A stretch of DNA of 55,052 nt. It comes from Pseudoalteromonas sp. 3D05 (lineage in GTDB: Bacteria; Pseudomonadota; Gammaproteobacteria; Enterobacterales; Alteromonadaceae). Shown piece by piece: positions 8,647-17,749 of the stretch. Both the position numbers and the translations under genes were made by a program. Location of the stretch: the NCBI RefSeq assembly GCF_002723455.1, contig NZ_PDUS01000012.1, positions 701 through 55,752 on the forward strand. The letters are read 5' to 3'. A model generated the notes under the pieces. The model saw only the letters and a program-made list of their open reading frames with translations. It ran no database searches and was not told the DNA's origin. Each line of letters starts with the position of its first letter. Within the stretch, counting starts at the first letter, position 1.

Positions 8647-9753
8647 TTAAATGATATTACTGCCTTGCTCTGGATCGCGAGATTTTTCTGCTTGTTCTCG
8701 TATTTCGCCGGTGTCACTGCTGACATCATCAACACTTGATGCAGTAACCTGTGAAGTATGCGGTTTTTTTGCCGATGAAGGGGGATTTCCTGTTTGACGA
8801 GACTCGCTTTTAGCTGGGTAAATATCTTCACCTTGGCTATTGAGTAATACACGTTCGCGGGCGTCATCTGGCATACTAATGCCGTGTTCAGTAAACTCAT
8901 TAATTAACTCACGCATTAATTGCGAGGCGACTTTTAATACACTGTGTTCTTCACTGTTGACCCAAAAGTAAATAGTAAAATTGAGCGTTGCCGAGCCTAA
9001 ATCATTAATTAGCACTTGCGGGGTAGGATCATTTAATACTGCATTCTGATTACCAATGATTGTTAATGCCAACTGCTGGGCACTCTTTGTATCGTTATCG
9101 TAGCCAATACCTAACGTAAAGCTGCCGCGCATTTTTGGGTTTGCGGTTAGATTTTTAATCGTGTTTTTGTATACGGTGGCGTTGGGGATTTGAATGTGGT
9201 TGCCGTCAAAATCGACCAGCGTTGTGGCGCGTGCGGTGACCTTTTTTACAACACCTAAATGACCATTCACTTCAATGACATCATCGATTCTAAATGGTCG
9301 TTGCACACTCAGTAGTAAGCTAGAGATAAAGTTTTCAGCAATGTCTTTAAATGCAAATCCGAGTATTAAACCAAGTAGCCCTGTACCACTCATTACAGCG
9401 ACTGCAAACTCGGTTAACCCCGCCAAGCGAAGAAAAATATACAAGCCAAATAAAATGATAAGGGTACTTATAAAACGCCTTACTACCAAATGAAGTAAGC
9501 GACTTTCACTAACATACCCTAAAGGTTTTAGAAGCAGGTAAGACAAAGGGCGGGCAACAAAATAACAGCATGTGACAGCTAAAATACCTAATAAAATAGC
9601 GGGTAGCATTTGCCCTGCGGCGTGTAAAAACTGCACGACTTGACTTTGGATGACAGCGACAGTGGATTGCCAAGAATACGCAGCCGATGCTGCAGAGGTA
9701 TCTTTAGATGCGAATGTAACAATTTGATTTAAAATAACATATAAATTATTCAC
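8647..9753 (-). CDS. small-conductance mechanosensitive channel, MscS family
   Basis: The 368-residue product is an inner membrane channel expected to open on hypo-osmotic shock. It has an N-terminal extension (residues 1-50), transmembrane segments near 52-72, 88-110 and 115-135, and the pore-lining third helix with its glycine/alanine pattern (VMSGTGLLGLILGFAFKDI). The beta domain follows with PFRIDDVIEVNGHLGVVKKVTARATTL, then the MscS alpha/beta domain to about residue 300. The last 65 residues are a polar, low-complexity tail rich in serine and acidic residues. E. coli MscS has 286 residues, so both ends are extended. The gene is converging on rnpB. Confidence 0.88.
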   Translation of the reverse strand: MNNLYVILNQIVTFASKDTSAASAAYSWQSTVAVIQSQVVQFLHAAGQMLPAILLGILAVTCCYFVARPLSYLLLKPLGYVSESRLLHLVVRRFISTLIILFGLYIFLRLAGLTEFAVAVMSGTGLLGLILGFAFKDIAENFISSLLLSVQRPFRIDDVIEVNGHLGVVKKVTARATTLVDFDGNHIQIPNATVYKNTIKNLTANPKMRGSFTLGIGYDNDTKSAQQLALTIIGNQNAVLNDPTPQVLINDLGSATLNFTIYFWVNSEEHSVLKVASQLMRELINEFTEHGISMPDDARERVLLNSQGEDIYPAKSESRQTGNPPSSAKKPHTSQVTASSVDDVSSDTGEIREQAEKSRDPEQGSNII

Positions 9754-9923
9754 TGACTGTCCTTGTACTTTCTAACGTTTAATCTTAAGCGATATCTTTG
9801 CAATTAAAAGGCCAGTGTTACTTGGCAGGTATATTGCTGCGTTTTTAGTAAGTTCATTTGCAATGTATTTAAATGTAGAGCAACCCGCTGCTATTGCGAG
9901 TGGCATTATGTAGAGAGTAAATT

Positions 9924-10910
9924 ATGGCAAAAAATAAATATGGTTATCGGGCAGATTCACCTAGTAAAATCCCTTTACGCGGCTGGTGGAGCATTGTAAA
10001 GCGCGTGTATGCAAATTCATCAAGAGATAACTTGTCGTTTGTGGCAGCAGGCGTTGCATTCTATGCATTGTTAGCTATTTTTCCCGCCATTGCAGCGTTA
10101 GTCTCTGTGTATGCTTATTTTTCATCTCCGGCTGAGATTACAGCTCATTTAAGTCAATTTATTACCTTGATACCGCCCAGCACGCGTGAAATCATCTTGC
10201 AGCAAGTAACCGATGTAAGTCAAAAATCACAAGCGACTTTAAGCTTCAGTGCGATCAGCACATTAATTTTGGCGGTGTGGAGTAGTAGCAAGGGCTCTCA
10301 AGCACTAATAACTGCGTGCAATATTACTTATCATGAGAAAAATAAACGTCAGTTTTTAATTGCGTTATTAATGAGGTTTGTATTTTCTGTTGGCGCAATT
10401 ATGGTTGCTGTGATCGCCTTGTTGATCATTGGTATTTTACCCGTTGTTTTAAATTTAGTTGGACTTACACAAGGTGTGGATCTTGTAATACAACTAATAT
10501 CATGGCCATTTTTAGCAGTGATATTTAATGTTGCATTGGCGTGCCTATACCGTTATGCACCGCATCGCCGTGAGGCAAAGTGGCGATGGGTTACACCGGG
10601 TTCATTGTTTGCGACTGTATTGTGGATTTTGGCGTCTGTCGGGTTTTCATTTTATGTCGCTCAATTCTCCTCCTATAACGAAACGTATGGATCACTAGGC
10701 GGTGTTGTTATCATGCTGATGTGGCTATATTTAAGTGCGTACATGATTATTTTTGGCGCAGCTTTTAATGCCAGTATTGAGCAGCAAACATTATGTGATA
10801 GCACTAAAGGTGATGACAGTGAGTTAGGTGAAAGGGGCGCTTATGTGGCCGACACCCTTACAAAACGTCAAAAAAAGCAGCACGCCAATAAAACGGATGC
10901 AGATGATTAA
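9924..10910 (+). CDS. YihY/BrkB family inner membrane protein
   Basis: The 328-residue product has about six membrane segments and the typical family pattern: DNLSFVAAGVAFYALLAIFPAIAALVSVY near residues 35-63, a long loop with STLILAVWSSSKGSQAL, then FNVALACLYRYAPHRREAKWRWVTPGSL and YGSLGGVVIMLMWLYLSAYMIIFGAAFNA. The family was once misassigned as ribonuclease BN; its function is unknown, with envelope or transport roles suggested. The C-terminus is hydrophilic and basic. The ATG at 9924 follows a GAGAG ribosome binding site (9911-9915). It appears to be a single-gene unit. Confidence 0.85.
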   Translation: MAKNKYGYRADSPSKIPLRGWWSIVKRVYANSSRDNLSFVAAGVAFYALLAIFPAIAALVSVYAYFSSPAEITAHLSQFITLIPPSTREIILQQVTDVSQKSQATLSFSAISTLILAVWSSSKGSQALITACNITYHEKNKRQFLIALLMRFVFSVGAIMVAVIALLIIGILPVVLNLVGLTQGVDLVIQLISWPFLAVIFNVALACLYRYAPHRREAKWRWVTPGSLFATVLWILASVGFSFYVAQFSSYNETYGSLGGVVIMLMWLYLSAYMIIFGAAFNASIEQQTLCDSTKGDDSELGERGAYVADTLTKRQKKQHANKTDADD

Positions 10911-11091
10911 GACTTATAACCTAAGCCGCAGCATTTTTGTTACCTACATGGGTGTAGGAAAGGGGCGTAAGCAGGACGCGCAAGCATTGCTCGTTTTGAC
11001 TTAGCCCACTAGGGTACAAACCTCGCGCGCGATTAAATCGCTCCTAGTATGAACAAATTTTAATCCGCTAAGGGTCAACTGACCCTCGCTA
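10911..11091. repeat. intergenic block with three palindromes (REP-like)
   Basis: Between the yihY-like and GGDEF-EAL genes lie three compact palindromes: CCTACA/TGTAGG at 10943-10958, GCGATT/AATCGC at 11029-11041 with a GC-rich flank, and AGGGTC/GACCCT at 11071-11086. The middle one, followed by TCCTAG, resembles the REP consensus of Pseudomonas-type genomes. The G+C content is higher than in neighbouring gaps. No terminator with a T tract is obvious. Confidence 0.4.
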
Positions 11092-14000
11092 TTAATTGTG
11101 TTGTTTATTCACTAAAGCAATGAATTCTTTCTCAGGCAATGGTTTTGAAAACAAGTAGCCTTGCCCATAGTCACAGCCTAGTTGCAGCAATAAGTGGTGC
11201 TGTTCGCGAGTCTCAATTCCTTCTGCAATTACTTTTAAATTAAACTGATGAGCCATATTGATTAAGGCTTTACACAGAGCAAGTTGCTGATTCCCTTCTT
11301 TGATATCATCAACGAAGCATTTGTCTATTTTTAAATAATCGGCATCCATTTGCTGTAAATAAGCGAGGGACGAGTAACCCGTACCAAAATCATCGAGCGC
11401 CAGCTCCATACCTGAACGCTCTAATGATTTAAGGCGCTGTTGTGTTAGAGGCTCTTGTGAAATCATCAGGCCTTCAGTGATTTCTGCTACGATAGCATTG
11501 AGAGGTAAATTGGCTTCGTGCAGTAGCTGCGGCCATTTATCTATGCCACTGTCTAAGCAACTGAACTGCACAGGGGATACGTTAACACTCAATTGAAAGC
11601 TGTTATCGATGCTGCGAAGAGTTTGCAGTGTTTGCAATGCCTTGGTAAATGCGAACTGACCAAGTGGATTGATGTATCTTGACTCCTCAGCAAGTGGAAT
11701 AAATTGGGCTGGGCTAATAAGTCCTTGAACTGGGTGTTGCCAGCGCATTAATCCTTCAGCTTTGTGGATTTTCTCGGAGCTAAGATCGACAATTGGCTGA
11801 TAATAAAGTTCGAATTCATGCTGCTCAATCCCGTAGCGCATGCTTTTTAGTAATTCCATTCTATGCTGTGCTTGTTCACGCAGTTTTAAACTGAAGAACT
11901 CGTAGCAATTGCGACCATTTTGCTTGGCTTGGAACATGGCCTGATCCGCGGCCTTGAGTAGTTGCTCACATGAGTCGCCATCCGTGGGGGCAATCGCAAT
12001 ACCGATACTCGCTGCAATAAAGATTTCTTCTTCTTCAAGCAGAAATGGTTGCGACATAGCTTGAAGTAGATCTTTAGCTACTTTTTTAATGTGATCTTCA
12101 CTGATAATTTTTGTGTGCACGATAACAAATTCGTCACCACCAATTCGGGCCATAAAATCAATATCTTGATTTGTTTCATGTAGCCTGTGCGCAATCATTT
12201 TAAGTAATTCATCACCATAAAAGTGGCCTAATGTATCGTTAATATCTTTAAAGTGATCAAGATCCAGCAACATGATAACCAGCGGCGAATCTTTACTGTA
12301 ATTTTTACTCAATCGTTGATTTAATCGGTCCTTTAACTCAACTCTGTTAGGCAAATTGGTTAAATGATCAAAGTGTGTTTGATGCCATATTAATTCATCA
12401 GCTGCTTTTTTTTCTGTGATATCTGTAAAAATAGCCACGCGACGGTGAGGGTTGCCGTATTCGTCATAAACAGTATCTATCGTTAGCCATTCAGTAAAAA
12501 GCTCACCATCTTTTCGTCTATTTTGTATTTCACCTTGCCAACGACCTGACTGCTCAATCATTTGCCACATTTCTTTGTAGAAAGACTTTTTGTGTCTTCC
12601 TGAATTTAAAATGGAAATGGGTTTACCCAGTACTTCGTCTTTACGGTATTGAGTGACCTCGCAAAAAGCAGGGTTAACATCCAATATAATGGCATTCGGA
12701 TCGGTGATAACCATACCTTCACTGCTATTTGCATAGACTAAAGAGGCAAGGTTAGAGGCTTTTTCAGCATGTTTTCTAGAGGTGATATCTTGGAGTACCA
12801 GAGTGTATTCGTTGCTATTAGGTTTAGCGCTAATTCTTACCTCGTAAACGTGCTTTGGATTCTCATCTGAGTCTTGTAATTCAAATTGCGCTGTCTCTTT
12901 GCCTGTCGGTAAGTTTTGTAGTAATTGTTTGCTTTTCTCTTCGTCGAGTAAATCGCGTAAATGCAGTTTGGAATTAGCATAAACAGGTTTATTTAAGCGT
13001 GAAACTTGCCCCCCTAAATTAAGCACATCACCATGAATATTAATACGGATATAAATATCAGGTAATGCACTGAGTAAGCTACTTAACTCGCTATGCTGGC
13101 GCTTTACATGTGCTTCAGCGGCTAAGCGTGTTTGCGCCATTTCTTCGAAGTGTTCGTATAGAGAGTTGAGCTCAGGGCTTTTTAGGCTAAATTGCTTTGG
13201 TAGATATCCTTTGGCAAGCTCTTGAATGGCGCAAGTTAGTTGCTTTAATGGGGTAAGTATTGCTTTTTTTAATCGCAAGTGAGCAAACACACACATTATC
13301 GAAATAATTATAATGAACGTGATTAGGGCATTAATAAAAAGCTGGTTTGCATTTTCAATGTCTTTATCAAAAGGGATAGCAATATAGGCATTGAGCGTGT
13401 TATTTACTTCATCTTTGTACATTTGTTGTTTATGGAGTACGTGATTAACGCCGTTAAAATCAACAATGTTGTTAAAGCCTGATGTTGCATCACTGAAACC
13501 GTATTCGCTGATGTTTTTGCCAAACCTTTTTGCATCATAGGGGGAATTAGCCAAAACCCGGTTGTGGCTGTCGGTAATTATCGCAAGCGTGCCTTGAGGA
13601 AGGTGAAAGCTTGCCAGTTTTTTACTCCACCAATCCAAAGTAATAACACTCACAACTACGCCGTAAGGAGTCTGATTTTCATCAAGCAGTGGGTATGCAA
13701 AATTAACTGTGAGGGTATCTAAACTTCGATCTTTTTGAAAAAAACCGATCGCAAAATCTTTCGTAGCAAGGGCGTTTTTAAAATATTGACGATCACTAAT
13801 ATTGATGTTCTTGTTCATACCACTTAATAAACAGCGTGGCTTTCCTGTTAAATCAATGATCCCAATATTGGCTATTTCCAGGTTAAGCGCACTTATTTTT
13901 TTTAAATAGGCTGGGCATCCCTTTTTTAGTGGGGCTGAAAAATCATCTAATCTTGCAAGTTGAACAGTAAAATTTTTTACTTCATTTAATAAGCCTGCTT

Positions 14001-14196
14001 GCTGTGTAGTAAGTTGCTGTGCAATAGCAAGTGCTTGCATACGGCTTTCTTTGAGTACATTTTCTTTTGCATACCAAAGGCTAAACAAAATAGCCACAAT
14101 GCCAGGTAGGCTTAATAAAATGAATAAGCGATAAAGACGAGTTTGTAATGATAAAGATAAGATAACGATACTCTTTATTATTTTCATTTGGTGCAA
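11092..14196 (-). CDS. sensor diguanylate cyclase/phosphodiesterase (PAS-GGDEF-EAL)
   Basis: The 1034-residue inner membrane protein is built to control cyclic di-GMP. A transmembrane helix at about 23-42 and another at about 292-313 enclose a periplasmic sensor of the Cache type. A HAMP-like linker, two PAS domains (about 375-480 and 490-605), GGDEF (about 620-780) and EAL (about 790-1030) follow. The GGDEF motif is intact at residues 686-690. The EAL signature reads EGL (814-816), but the DDFGTGYSSL loop and the KID and QGY segments remain, so phosphodiesterase activity is plausible. PAS2 contains the SGRHKKSFYKEMW segment common in such proteins. The gene stands alone. Confidence 0.93.
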   Translation of the reverse strand: MHQMKIIKSIVILSLSLQTRLYRLFILLSLPGIVAILFSLWYAKENVLKESRMQALAIAQQLTTQQAGLLNEVKNFTVQLARLDDFSAPLKKGCPAYLKKISALNLEIANIGIIDLTGKPRCLLSGMNKNINISDRQYFKNALATKDFAIGFFQKDRSLDTLTVNFAYPLLDENQTPYGVVVSVITLDWWSKKLASFHLPQGTLAIITDSHNRVLANSPYDAKRFGKNISEYGFSDATSGFNNIVDFNGVNHVLHKQQMYKDEVNNTLNAYIAIPFDKDIENANQLFINALITFIIIISIMCVFAHLRLKKAILTPLKQLTCAIQELAKGYLPKQFSLKSPELNSLYEHFEEMAQTRLAAEAHVKRQHSELSSLLSALPDIYIRINIHGDVLNLGGQVSRLNKPVYANSKLHLRDLLDEEKSKQLLQNLPTGKETAQFELQDSDENPKHVYEVRISAKPNSNEYTLVLQDITSRKHAEKASNLASLVYANSSEGMVITDPNAIILDVNPAFCEVTQYRKDEVLGKPISILNSGRHKKSFYKEMWQMIEQSGRWQGEIQNRRKDGELFTEWLTIDTVYDEYGNPHRRVAIFTDITEKKAADELIWHQTHFDHLTNLPNRVELKDRLNQRLSKNYSKDSPLVIMLLDLDHFKDINDTLGHFYGDELLKMIAHRLHETNQDIDFMARIGGDEFVIVHTKIISEDHIKKVAKDLLQAMSQPFLLEEEEIFIAASIGIAIAPTDGDSCEQLLKAADQAMFQAKQNGRNCYEFFSLKLREQAQHRMELLKSMRYGIEQHEFELYYQPIVDLSSEKIHKAEGLMRWQHPVQGLISPAQFIPLAEESRYINPLGQFAFTKALQTLQTLRSIDNSFQLSVNVSPVQFSCLDSGIDKWPQLLHEANLPLNAIVAEITEGLMISQEPLTQQRLKSLERSGMELALDDFGTGYSSLAYLQQMDADYLKIDKCFVDDIKEGNQQLALCKALINMAHQFNLKVIAEGIETREQHHLLLQLGCDYGQGYLFSKPLPEKEFIALVNKQHN

Positions 14197-14345
14197 AATT
14201 GTATCTAAAAAACTAAAAAATAACCATATAATATATAAGGCTATTTACCATTCTGTTTAAACGAATGATTGATACTATTTTATGCAATGGTTGTTTTTCG
14301 TTTATGTGCATATTATTAATCATAGTTAAGCATATGAGAGCAATC

Positions 14346-15188
14346 ATGCAAATATTAAATATCCTATCAAGTTACGCTACCAGTGATGGTGATGGAGTCA
14401 ACATTAGCCGTATTCCTGGGTTTGATGGCAAGCACCTAAACCCTTTTTTAATGATTGATGAATTAAAGTCGAACGATCAAAATGATTTTATGGGTGGGTT
14501 TCCTGCACACCCGCACCGCGGGGTTGAAACTTTTACCTATATCATTAAAGGTGGTTTTGAACATCAGGATCAAATGGGGAATAAAAAAGCTATTCGTGCG
14601 GGAGATGTACAGTGGATGAGTACAGGCTTTGGGGTTATTCACAGTGAAATGCCACTGGCAGATGCAAAAGAAGGTATGCACGGCTTTCAAATTTGGCTCA
14701 ATATGCCAAGCGCAGATAAGTTAAGAGCGCCAAAATACCAAGACACAACAACTTCGCCTGCACCCGTGAAGCAAGATGAGCAAGGCGTTAAGTTAACTGC
14801 ATTAGCAGGCAGTTGGCAGTTTGCTGATGAGCAGCAAATTTCAAGTCTACAAGATTTAGCGGCTAATGGCATGTTGGCTGATGTGACATTACCGGCAAAT
14901 ACTCAGTTTACACATGCGCCTTTAGCTCAATCAAAAGTTATGATTTATGTTCATACAGGTGAAATTGATACGGAGCAAGCGGGAACGGTTAAAGCTGGGA
15001 GCTTGCTTATTTTACAGCCAAACAGTGCAATTGCTTTTAGCTCAAGCAAGGGCGCGGGTGTATTGTTGCTTGCGGGTGAGCCGCTTAACCAACCAATTGC
15101 ACACATGGGACCGTTTGTTATGACTACCCAAGCTGAGTTGCAACAAGCCGTTCGAGATTATCAATCCGGTAAATTTGGTACATTATAG
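14346..15188 (+). CDS. pirin family protein (YhaK/YhhW-like)
   Basis: Pirins are bicupin proteins; some are quercetin 2,3-dioxygenases and others redox-sensing regulators. The 280-residue product has the N-terminal cupin metal motif HPHRGVETFTYI, followed by GGFEHQDQMGN and the HSEMP segment, all typical metal-site regions. The frame is open from 14265, but the ATG at 14346 gives the standard pirin start (MQILNILSSY) and has GAGAG five bases upstream. A glutathionyl-hydroquinone reductase gene follows 9 bases after the stop codon; the same two families (yhaK and yqjG) are close together in E. coli, suggesting a joint role in quinone or electrophile stress. Confidence 0.9.
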   Translation: MQILNILSSYATSDGDGVNISRIPGFDGKHLNPFLMIDELKSNDQNDFMGGFPAHPHRGVETFTYIIKGGFEHQDQMGNKKAIRAGDVQWMSTGFGVIHSEMPLADAKEGMHGFQIWLNMPSADKLRAPKYQDTTTSPAPVKQDEQGVKLTALAGSWQFADEQQISSLQDLAANGMLADVTLPANTQFTHAPLAQSKVMIYVHTGEIDTEQAGTVKAGSLLILQPNSAIAFSSSKGAGVLLLAGEPLNQPIAHMGPFVMTTQAELQQAVRDYQSGKFGTL

Positions 15189-15197
15189 GAGATTATT

Positions 15198-16169
15198 ATG
15201 GGCTTACTTGTCGATGGTCAGTGGCATGATAAATGGTATGACACTGATAATAACCAAGGTGAATTTAAACGTGAAGCAGCTCAACTACGCAATTGGGTGA
15301 CACCTGATGGCAGTGCTGGAAAAACAGGGGACGCTGGCTTTAAAGCTGAAAAAGGACGCTATCACTTGTATGTGTCACTTGCGTGTCCATGGGCACACCG
15401 TACGCTTATATTTCGTCATTTAAAAGGGCTTGAAGATTACATTAGCGTATCTGTTGTAAGCCCTGATATGCTTGAACATGGATGGACATTTGATAAATCT
15501 AATCACAGTTCGGGTGATGATTTATTCGATAAAGCTTATATGCATCAAATTTATACAGCGCATAAAGCTGATTATTCAGGCCGCGTGACTGTTCCTGTGT
15601 TGTGGGATAAAAAGACCAATCGTATTGTCAGTAATGAGTCTGCCGAGATTATTCGTATGTTTAACTCAGCATTTGACGGATTAACCGGGAATACCATGGA
15701 TTTCTATCCGCATGAGTTGCGCTCTCAAATAGACGAGGTAAATGACTTTGTTTATCACAACATCAATAATGGGGTATACAGAGCTGGGTTTGCGACGACA
15801 CAGCAAGCATACACTGACGCTTTTGATGATTTATTTAGCGCGCTTGATAGCATAGAAGCTCGCCTAGAGAATAACCGTTATTTAGTGGGGGATACGCTCA
15901 CTGAAGCTGATTGGCGTTTATTCACGACTTTAATCCGATTTGATAGTGTGTATGTTGGTCACTTTAAATGTAATTTACGCACCATTGAAAGCTACCCTGC
16001 AATGAGTAATTACTTGCGTGAGCTATATCAAATTGCTTCAGTAAAGGAAACGGTTGATTTTTATCATATTAAACGTCATTACTATTTTAGCCATACAATG
16101 ATTAACCCAACGCAAGTAGTACCCAATGGTCCTTATATAGATTATCAAGAGCCACATAATCGAAATTAA
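15198..16169 (+). CDS. yqjG: glutathionyl-hydroquinone reductase (YqjG-type Xi-class GST)
   Basis: This enzyme uses glutathione to reduce glutathionyl-hydroquinones to hydroquinones. The 323-residue product fits the family length (E. coli YqjG 328). The catalytic cysteine is residue 63 in SLACPWAHRTLI, followed by the thioredoxin-like domain (VTVPVLWDKKTNRIVSNESAEI) and the all-helical C-terminal domain with TEADWRLFTTLIRFD and HFKCNLR. AGGAG lies seven bases before the ATG. It is cotranscribed with the pirin gene and ends at a terminator hairpin. Confidence 0.94.
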   Translation: MGLLVDGQWHDKWYDTDNNQGEFKREAAQLRNWVTPDGSAGKTGDAGFKAEKGRYHLYVSLACPWAHRTLIFRHLKGLEDYISVSVVSPDMLEHGWTFDKSNHSSGDDLFDKAYMHQIYTAHKADYSGRVTVPVLWDKKTNRIVSNESAEIIRMFNSAFDGLTGNTMDFYPHELRSQIDEVNDFVYHNINNGVYRAGFATTQQAYTDAFDDLFSALDSIEARLENNRYLVGDTLTEADWRLFTTLIRFDSVYVGHFKCNLRTIESYPAMSNYLRELYQIASVKETVDFYHIKRHYYFSHTMINPTQVVPNGPYIDYQEPHNRN

Positions 16170-16171
16170 AT

Positions 16172-16207
16172 AAAAGAGCTACGAGCATTCATTGTTCGTA
16201 GCTTTTC
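16172..16207. terminator. bidirectional terminator after yqjG
   Basis: AAAAG precedes a stem of AGCTACGA (16177-16184) and TCGTAGCT (16196-16203), followed by TTT. It overlaps the 3' end of the convergent ATPase gene. Confidence 0.75.
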
Positions 16208-16785
16208 ATTACCTTGGTGATGGTATCAATACCAAACATCACTTTTTGTACAAATGATTCAGCGCTTTTAACTAAATTAAAGTTAGGATGTTGAGACCAA
16301 ATTGCTTGTAACTTGTTGTCGATTAATATGGCTTGTTTGTCAGATTCGTTTCGTACGGGGTTATTGCTATGAATGCTTTGCCCTGATTTAGCTGCTGTTT
16401 CAAAAAAAATCACAGCGTCGTATTGTGTAAGTTCTGTTTGCAAATCCGTGTTAAGGCAATCAAAAAAATCGCTAGTTTCATCAGGCCAATAAGCTAAACC
16501 ATCTAAACTACCACGGTCACACAGCATTAAGCGGTTTGGGTGTTCGGTACGTTGAATATGTTCTAGATTTTTTTGTAGATTGAATATGGCTTGCTGATGG
16601 GATTTTATAAGGTGTGGTTCGTTGTTTCGTTTGATCCCTCCGCTAAATAACATAGTCGCGGATTCAGGGACTACCACTATTTGTTTAGAAAACTCTCGGC
16701 GTAATAAATCAATTGCTGTGGTTTTCCCGCCGCCAGGACCACCTGTTAATACGATGCGCTTTTTCAATTTATTTAACTCATACAC
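16189..16785 (-). CDS. AAA_28-type ATP-binding protein / putative kinase
   Basis: The 198-residue product has an N-terminal P-loop, TGGPGGGKTT, an ESAT segment after the second strand, and LCDRGSLDGLAYWP, a D-R-G motif like that in NadR and thymidylate-kinase-like folds. These features match the AAA_28 family of small NTPases related to nucleoside or nucleotide-sugar kinases and to the eukaryotic TTD14 protein. The substrate is unknown. The frame begins with GTG at 16785 without a strong ribosome binding site, so the exact start is uncertain. It converges on yqjG and has no clear operon partner. Confidence 0.75.
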   Translation of the reverse strand: MYELNKLKKRIVLTGGPGGGKTTAIDLLRREFSKQIVVVPESATMLFSGGIKRNNEPHLIKSHQQAIFNLQKNLEHIQRTEHPNRLMLCDRGSLDGLAYWPDETSDFFDCLNTDLQTELTQYDAVIFFETAAKSGQSIHSNNPVRNESDKQAILIDNKLQAIWSQHPNFNLVKSAESFVQKVMFGIDTITKVMKSYEQ

Positions 16786-17037
16786 AAATGTAATAACTGT
16801 ACGTTAATGAAATAAAGTAAAGATGAGAAGCCTAAATAGACACTTTACTGATGCGGATCATATAAAATAGCTGAATACTGGATAATAAACCTATCTCTAG
16901 CAATATTTATAATGCTTTTCGTTGCAATGAATTATTAAATTCAATTCGCTAAAGCTAAAATCTCCAACTGAAAGTGATTAACAATGTTTGTCCTCTAATA
17001 CCATTTTAGTTGGTGCATACTTTAGCTATGGCTCAGG

Positions 17038-17295
17038 TTAAATAAACCGTAAAAGCCAAGTAAACTTACTGAGCTTACTCAGTTTACTTTGGTTTGAGTC
17101 ATTGTTTTTCAATGCTTGGTAACCTGCCCCAGCTGTAAATGCACTGGCAATACCAACGTTGGTAACTGCGAAGCGTTTAAGCCGGTAGTTTAAGGCTTGG
17201 TGATGCTGACGCTTGAGCTCGTCGCGAAAATCCATTTTTTCAGTGAGTTCTTCCACCCTTTGCTGTGGCTTATTAACGAAGTAATCAATGATCAT
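17038..17295 (-). CDS. small protein resembling YqjK
   Basis: The 85-residue product starts with a charged helical half (about residues 1-40, many R, K, E and Q), then a weakly hydrophobic stretch VTNVGIASAFTAGAGYQAL, and a serine/lysine-rich end containing two LSK units. Its ATGA overlap with the gene encoding the holin-like protein shows translational coupling. E. coli has yqjK in the same position after yqjD-yqjE, with a similar charged-then-membrane layout. The direct sequence similarity I can see is weak, so the relation rests mainly on order and architecture. Confidence 0.6.
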   Translation of the reverse strand: MIIDYFVNKPQQRVEELTEKMDFRDELKRQHHQALNYRLKRFAVTNVGIASAFTAGAGYQALKNNDSNQSKLSKLSKFTWLLRFI

Positions 17296-17741
17296 GAGTC
17301 ATCCTTATTAATATTTAATAGCTGACGAAGACTGCGAAGCGATTTATCGAACCCGATTTTACCGCTGATATACCCTATATTTTTCCAAAGCCAAGTAAGA
17401 CAAAGAAGCTGTAATGCAATCAAAGAACCCGCTGTTAACCACAAAGATTCGCTGAAGGCGAAAATAGCGATGCCTATTGTTGCAAGTAACCCAGCCCAAA
17501 GCAGCACTAACCCGCCGGCAAAACATACCAACAAAATAATGGTAAGCGCTAGTGAGCGTGTTGAAAGGTGCCATTCGGCAGCTGCAATGTTTTTACAGGT
17601 CTTAGCTTGTGAGTGATAATCACTGTAAAGTTGCTTGGAATAATCTGAAATCTTCTCGAGGTGAACTTGCCACTGGTCAGCCGTATTAGGTTGATCAGTG
17701 GCATGTTGCTGTTTCTCACTTGCGTGTTGAGAATGAGACAT
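17292..17741 (-). CDS. phage holin-like membrane protein (YqjE/Actinobacterial holin family)
   Basis: The 149-residue product has a hydrophilic N-terminus, then two closely spaced membrane segments at about 62-88 and 90-115 joined by a short turn, and a basic C-terminus. This fits the phage_holin_3_6 type (YqjE). E. coli YqjE is an inner membrane protein of unknown role coexpressed with YqjD in stationary phase. It lies 8 bases after the DUF883 gene and overlaps the next gene by four bases. Confidence 0.72.
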   Translation of the reverse strand: MSHSQHASEKQQHATDQPNTADQWQVHLEKISDYSKQLYSDYHSQAKTCKNIAAAEWHLSTRSLALTIILLVCFAGGLVLLWAGLLATIGIAIFAFSESLWLTAGSLIALQLLCLTWLWKNIGYISGKIGFDKSLRSLRQLLNINKDDS

Positions 17742-17749
17742 GATTGAGC

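Noticed and set aside
8598..8900. Minus-strand frame of 100 codons
   Set aside because: It overlaps the 3' end of the MscS-type gene in another frame and covers the rnpB terminator; no family features.
11753..11757. EAL motif altered to EGL as a sign of an inactive phosphodiesterase
   Set aside because: The alanine position tolerates change, and the other EAL-domain motifs are present, so inactivity is not supported.
14265..14345. N-terminal extension of the pirin protein
   Set aside because: The extra 27 residues are not part of the family; the ATG at 14346 has its own ribosome binding site.
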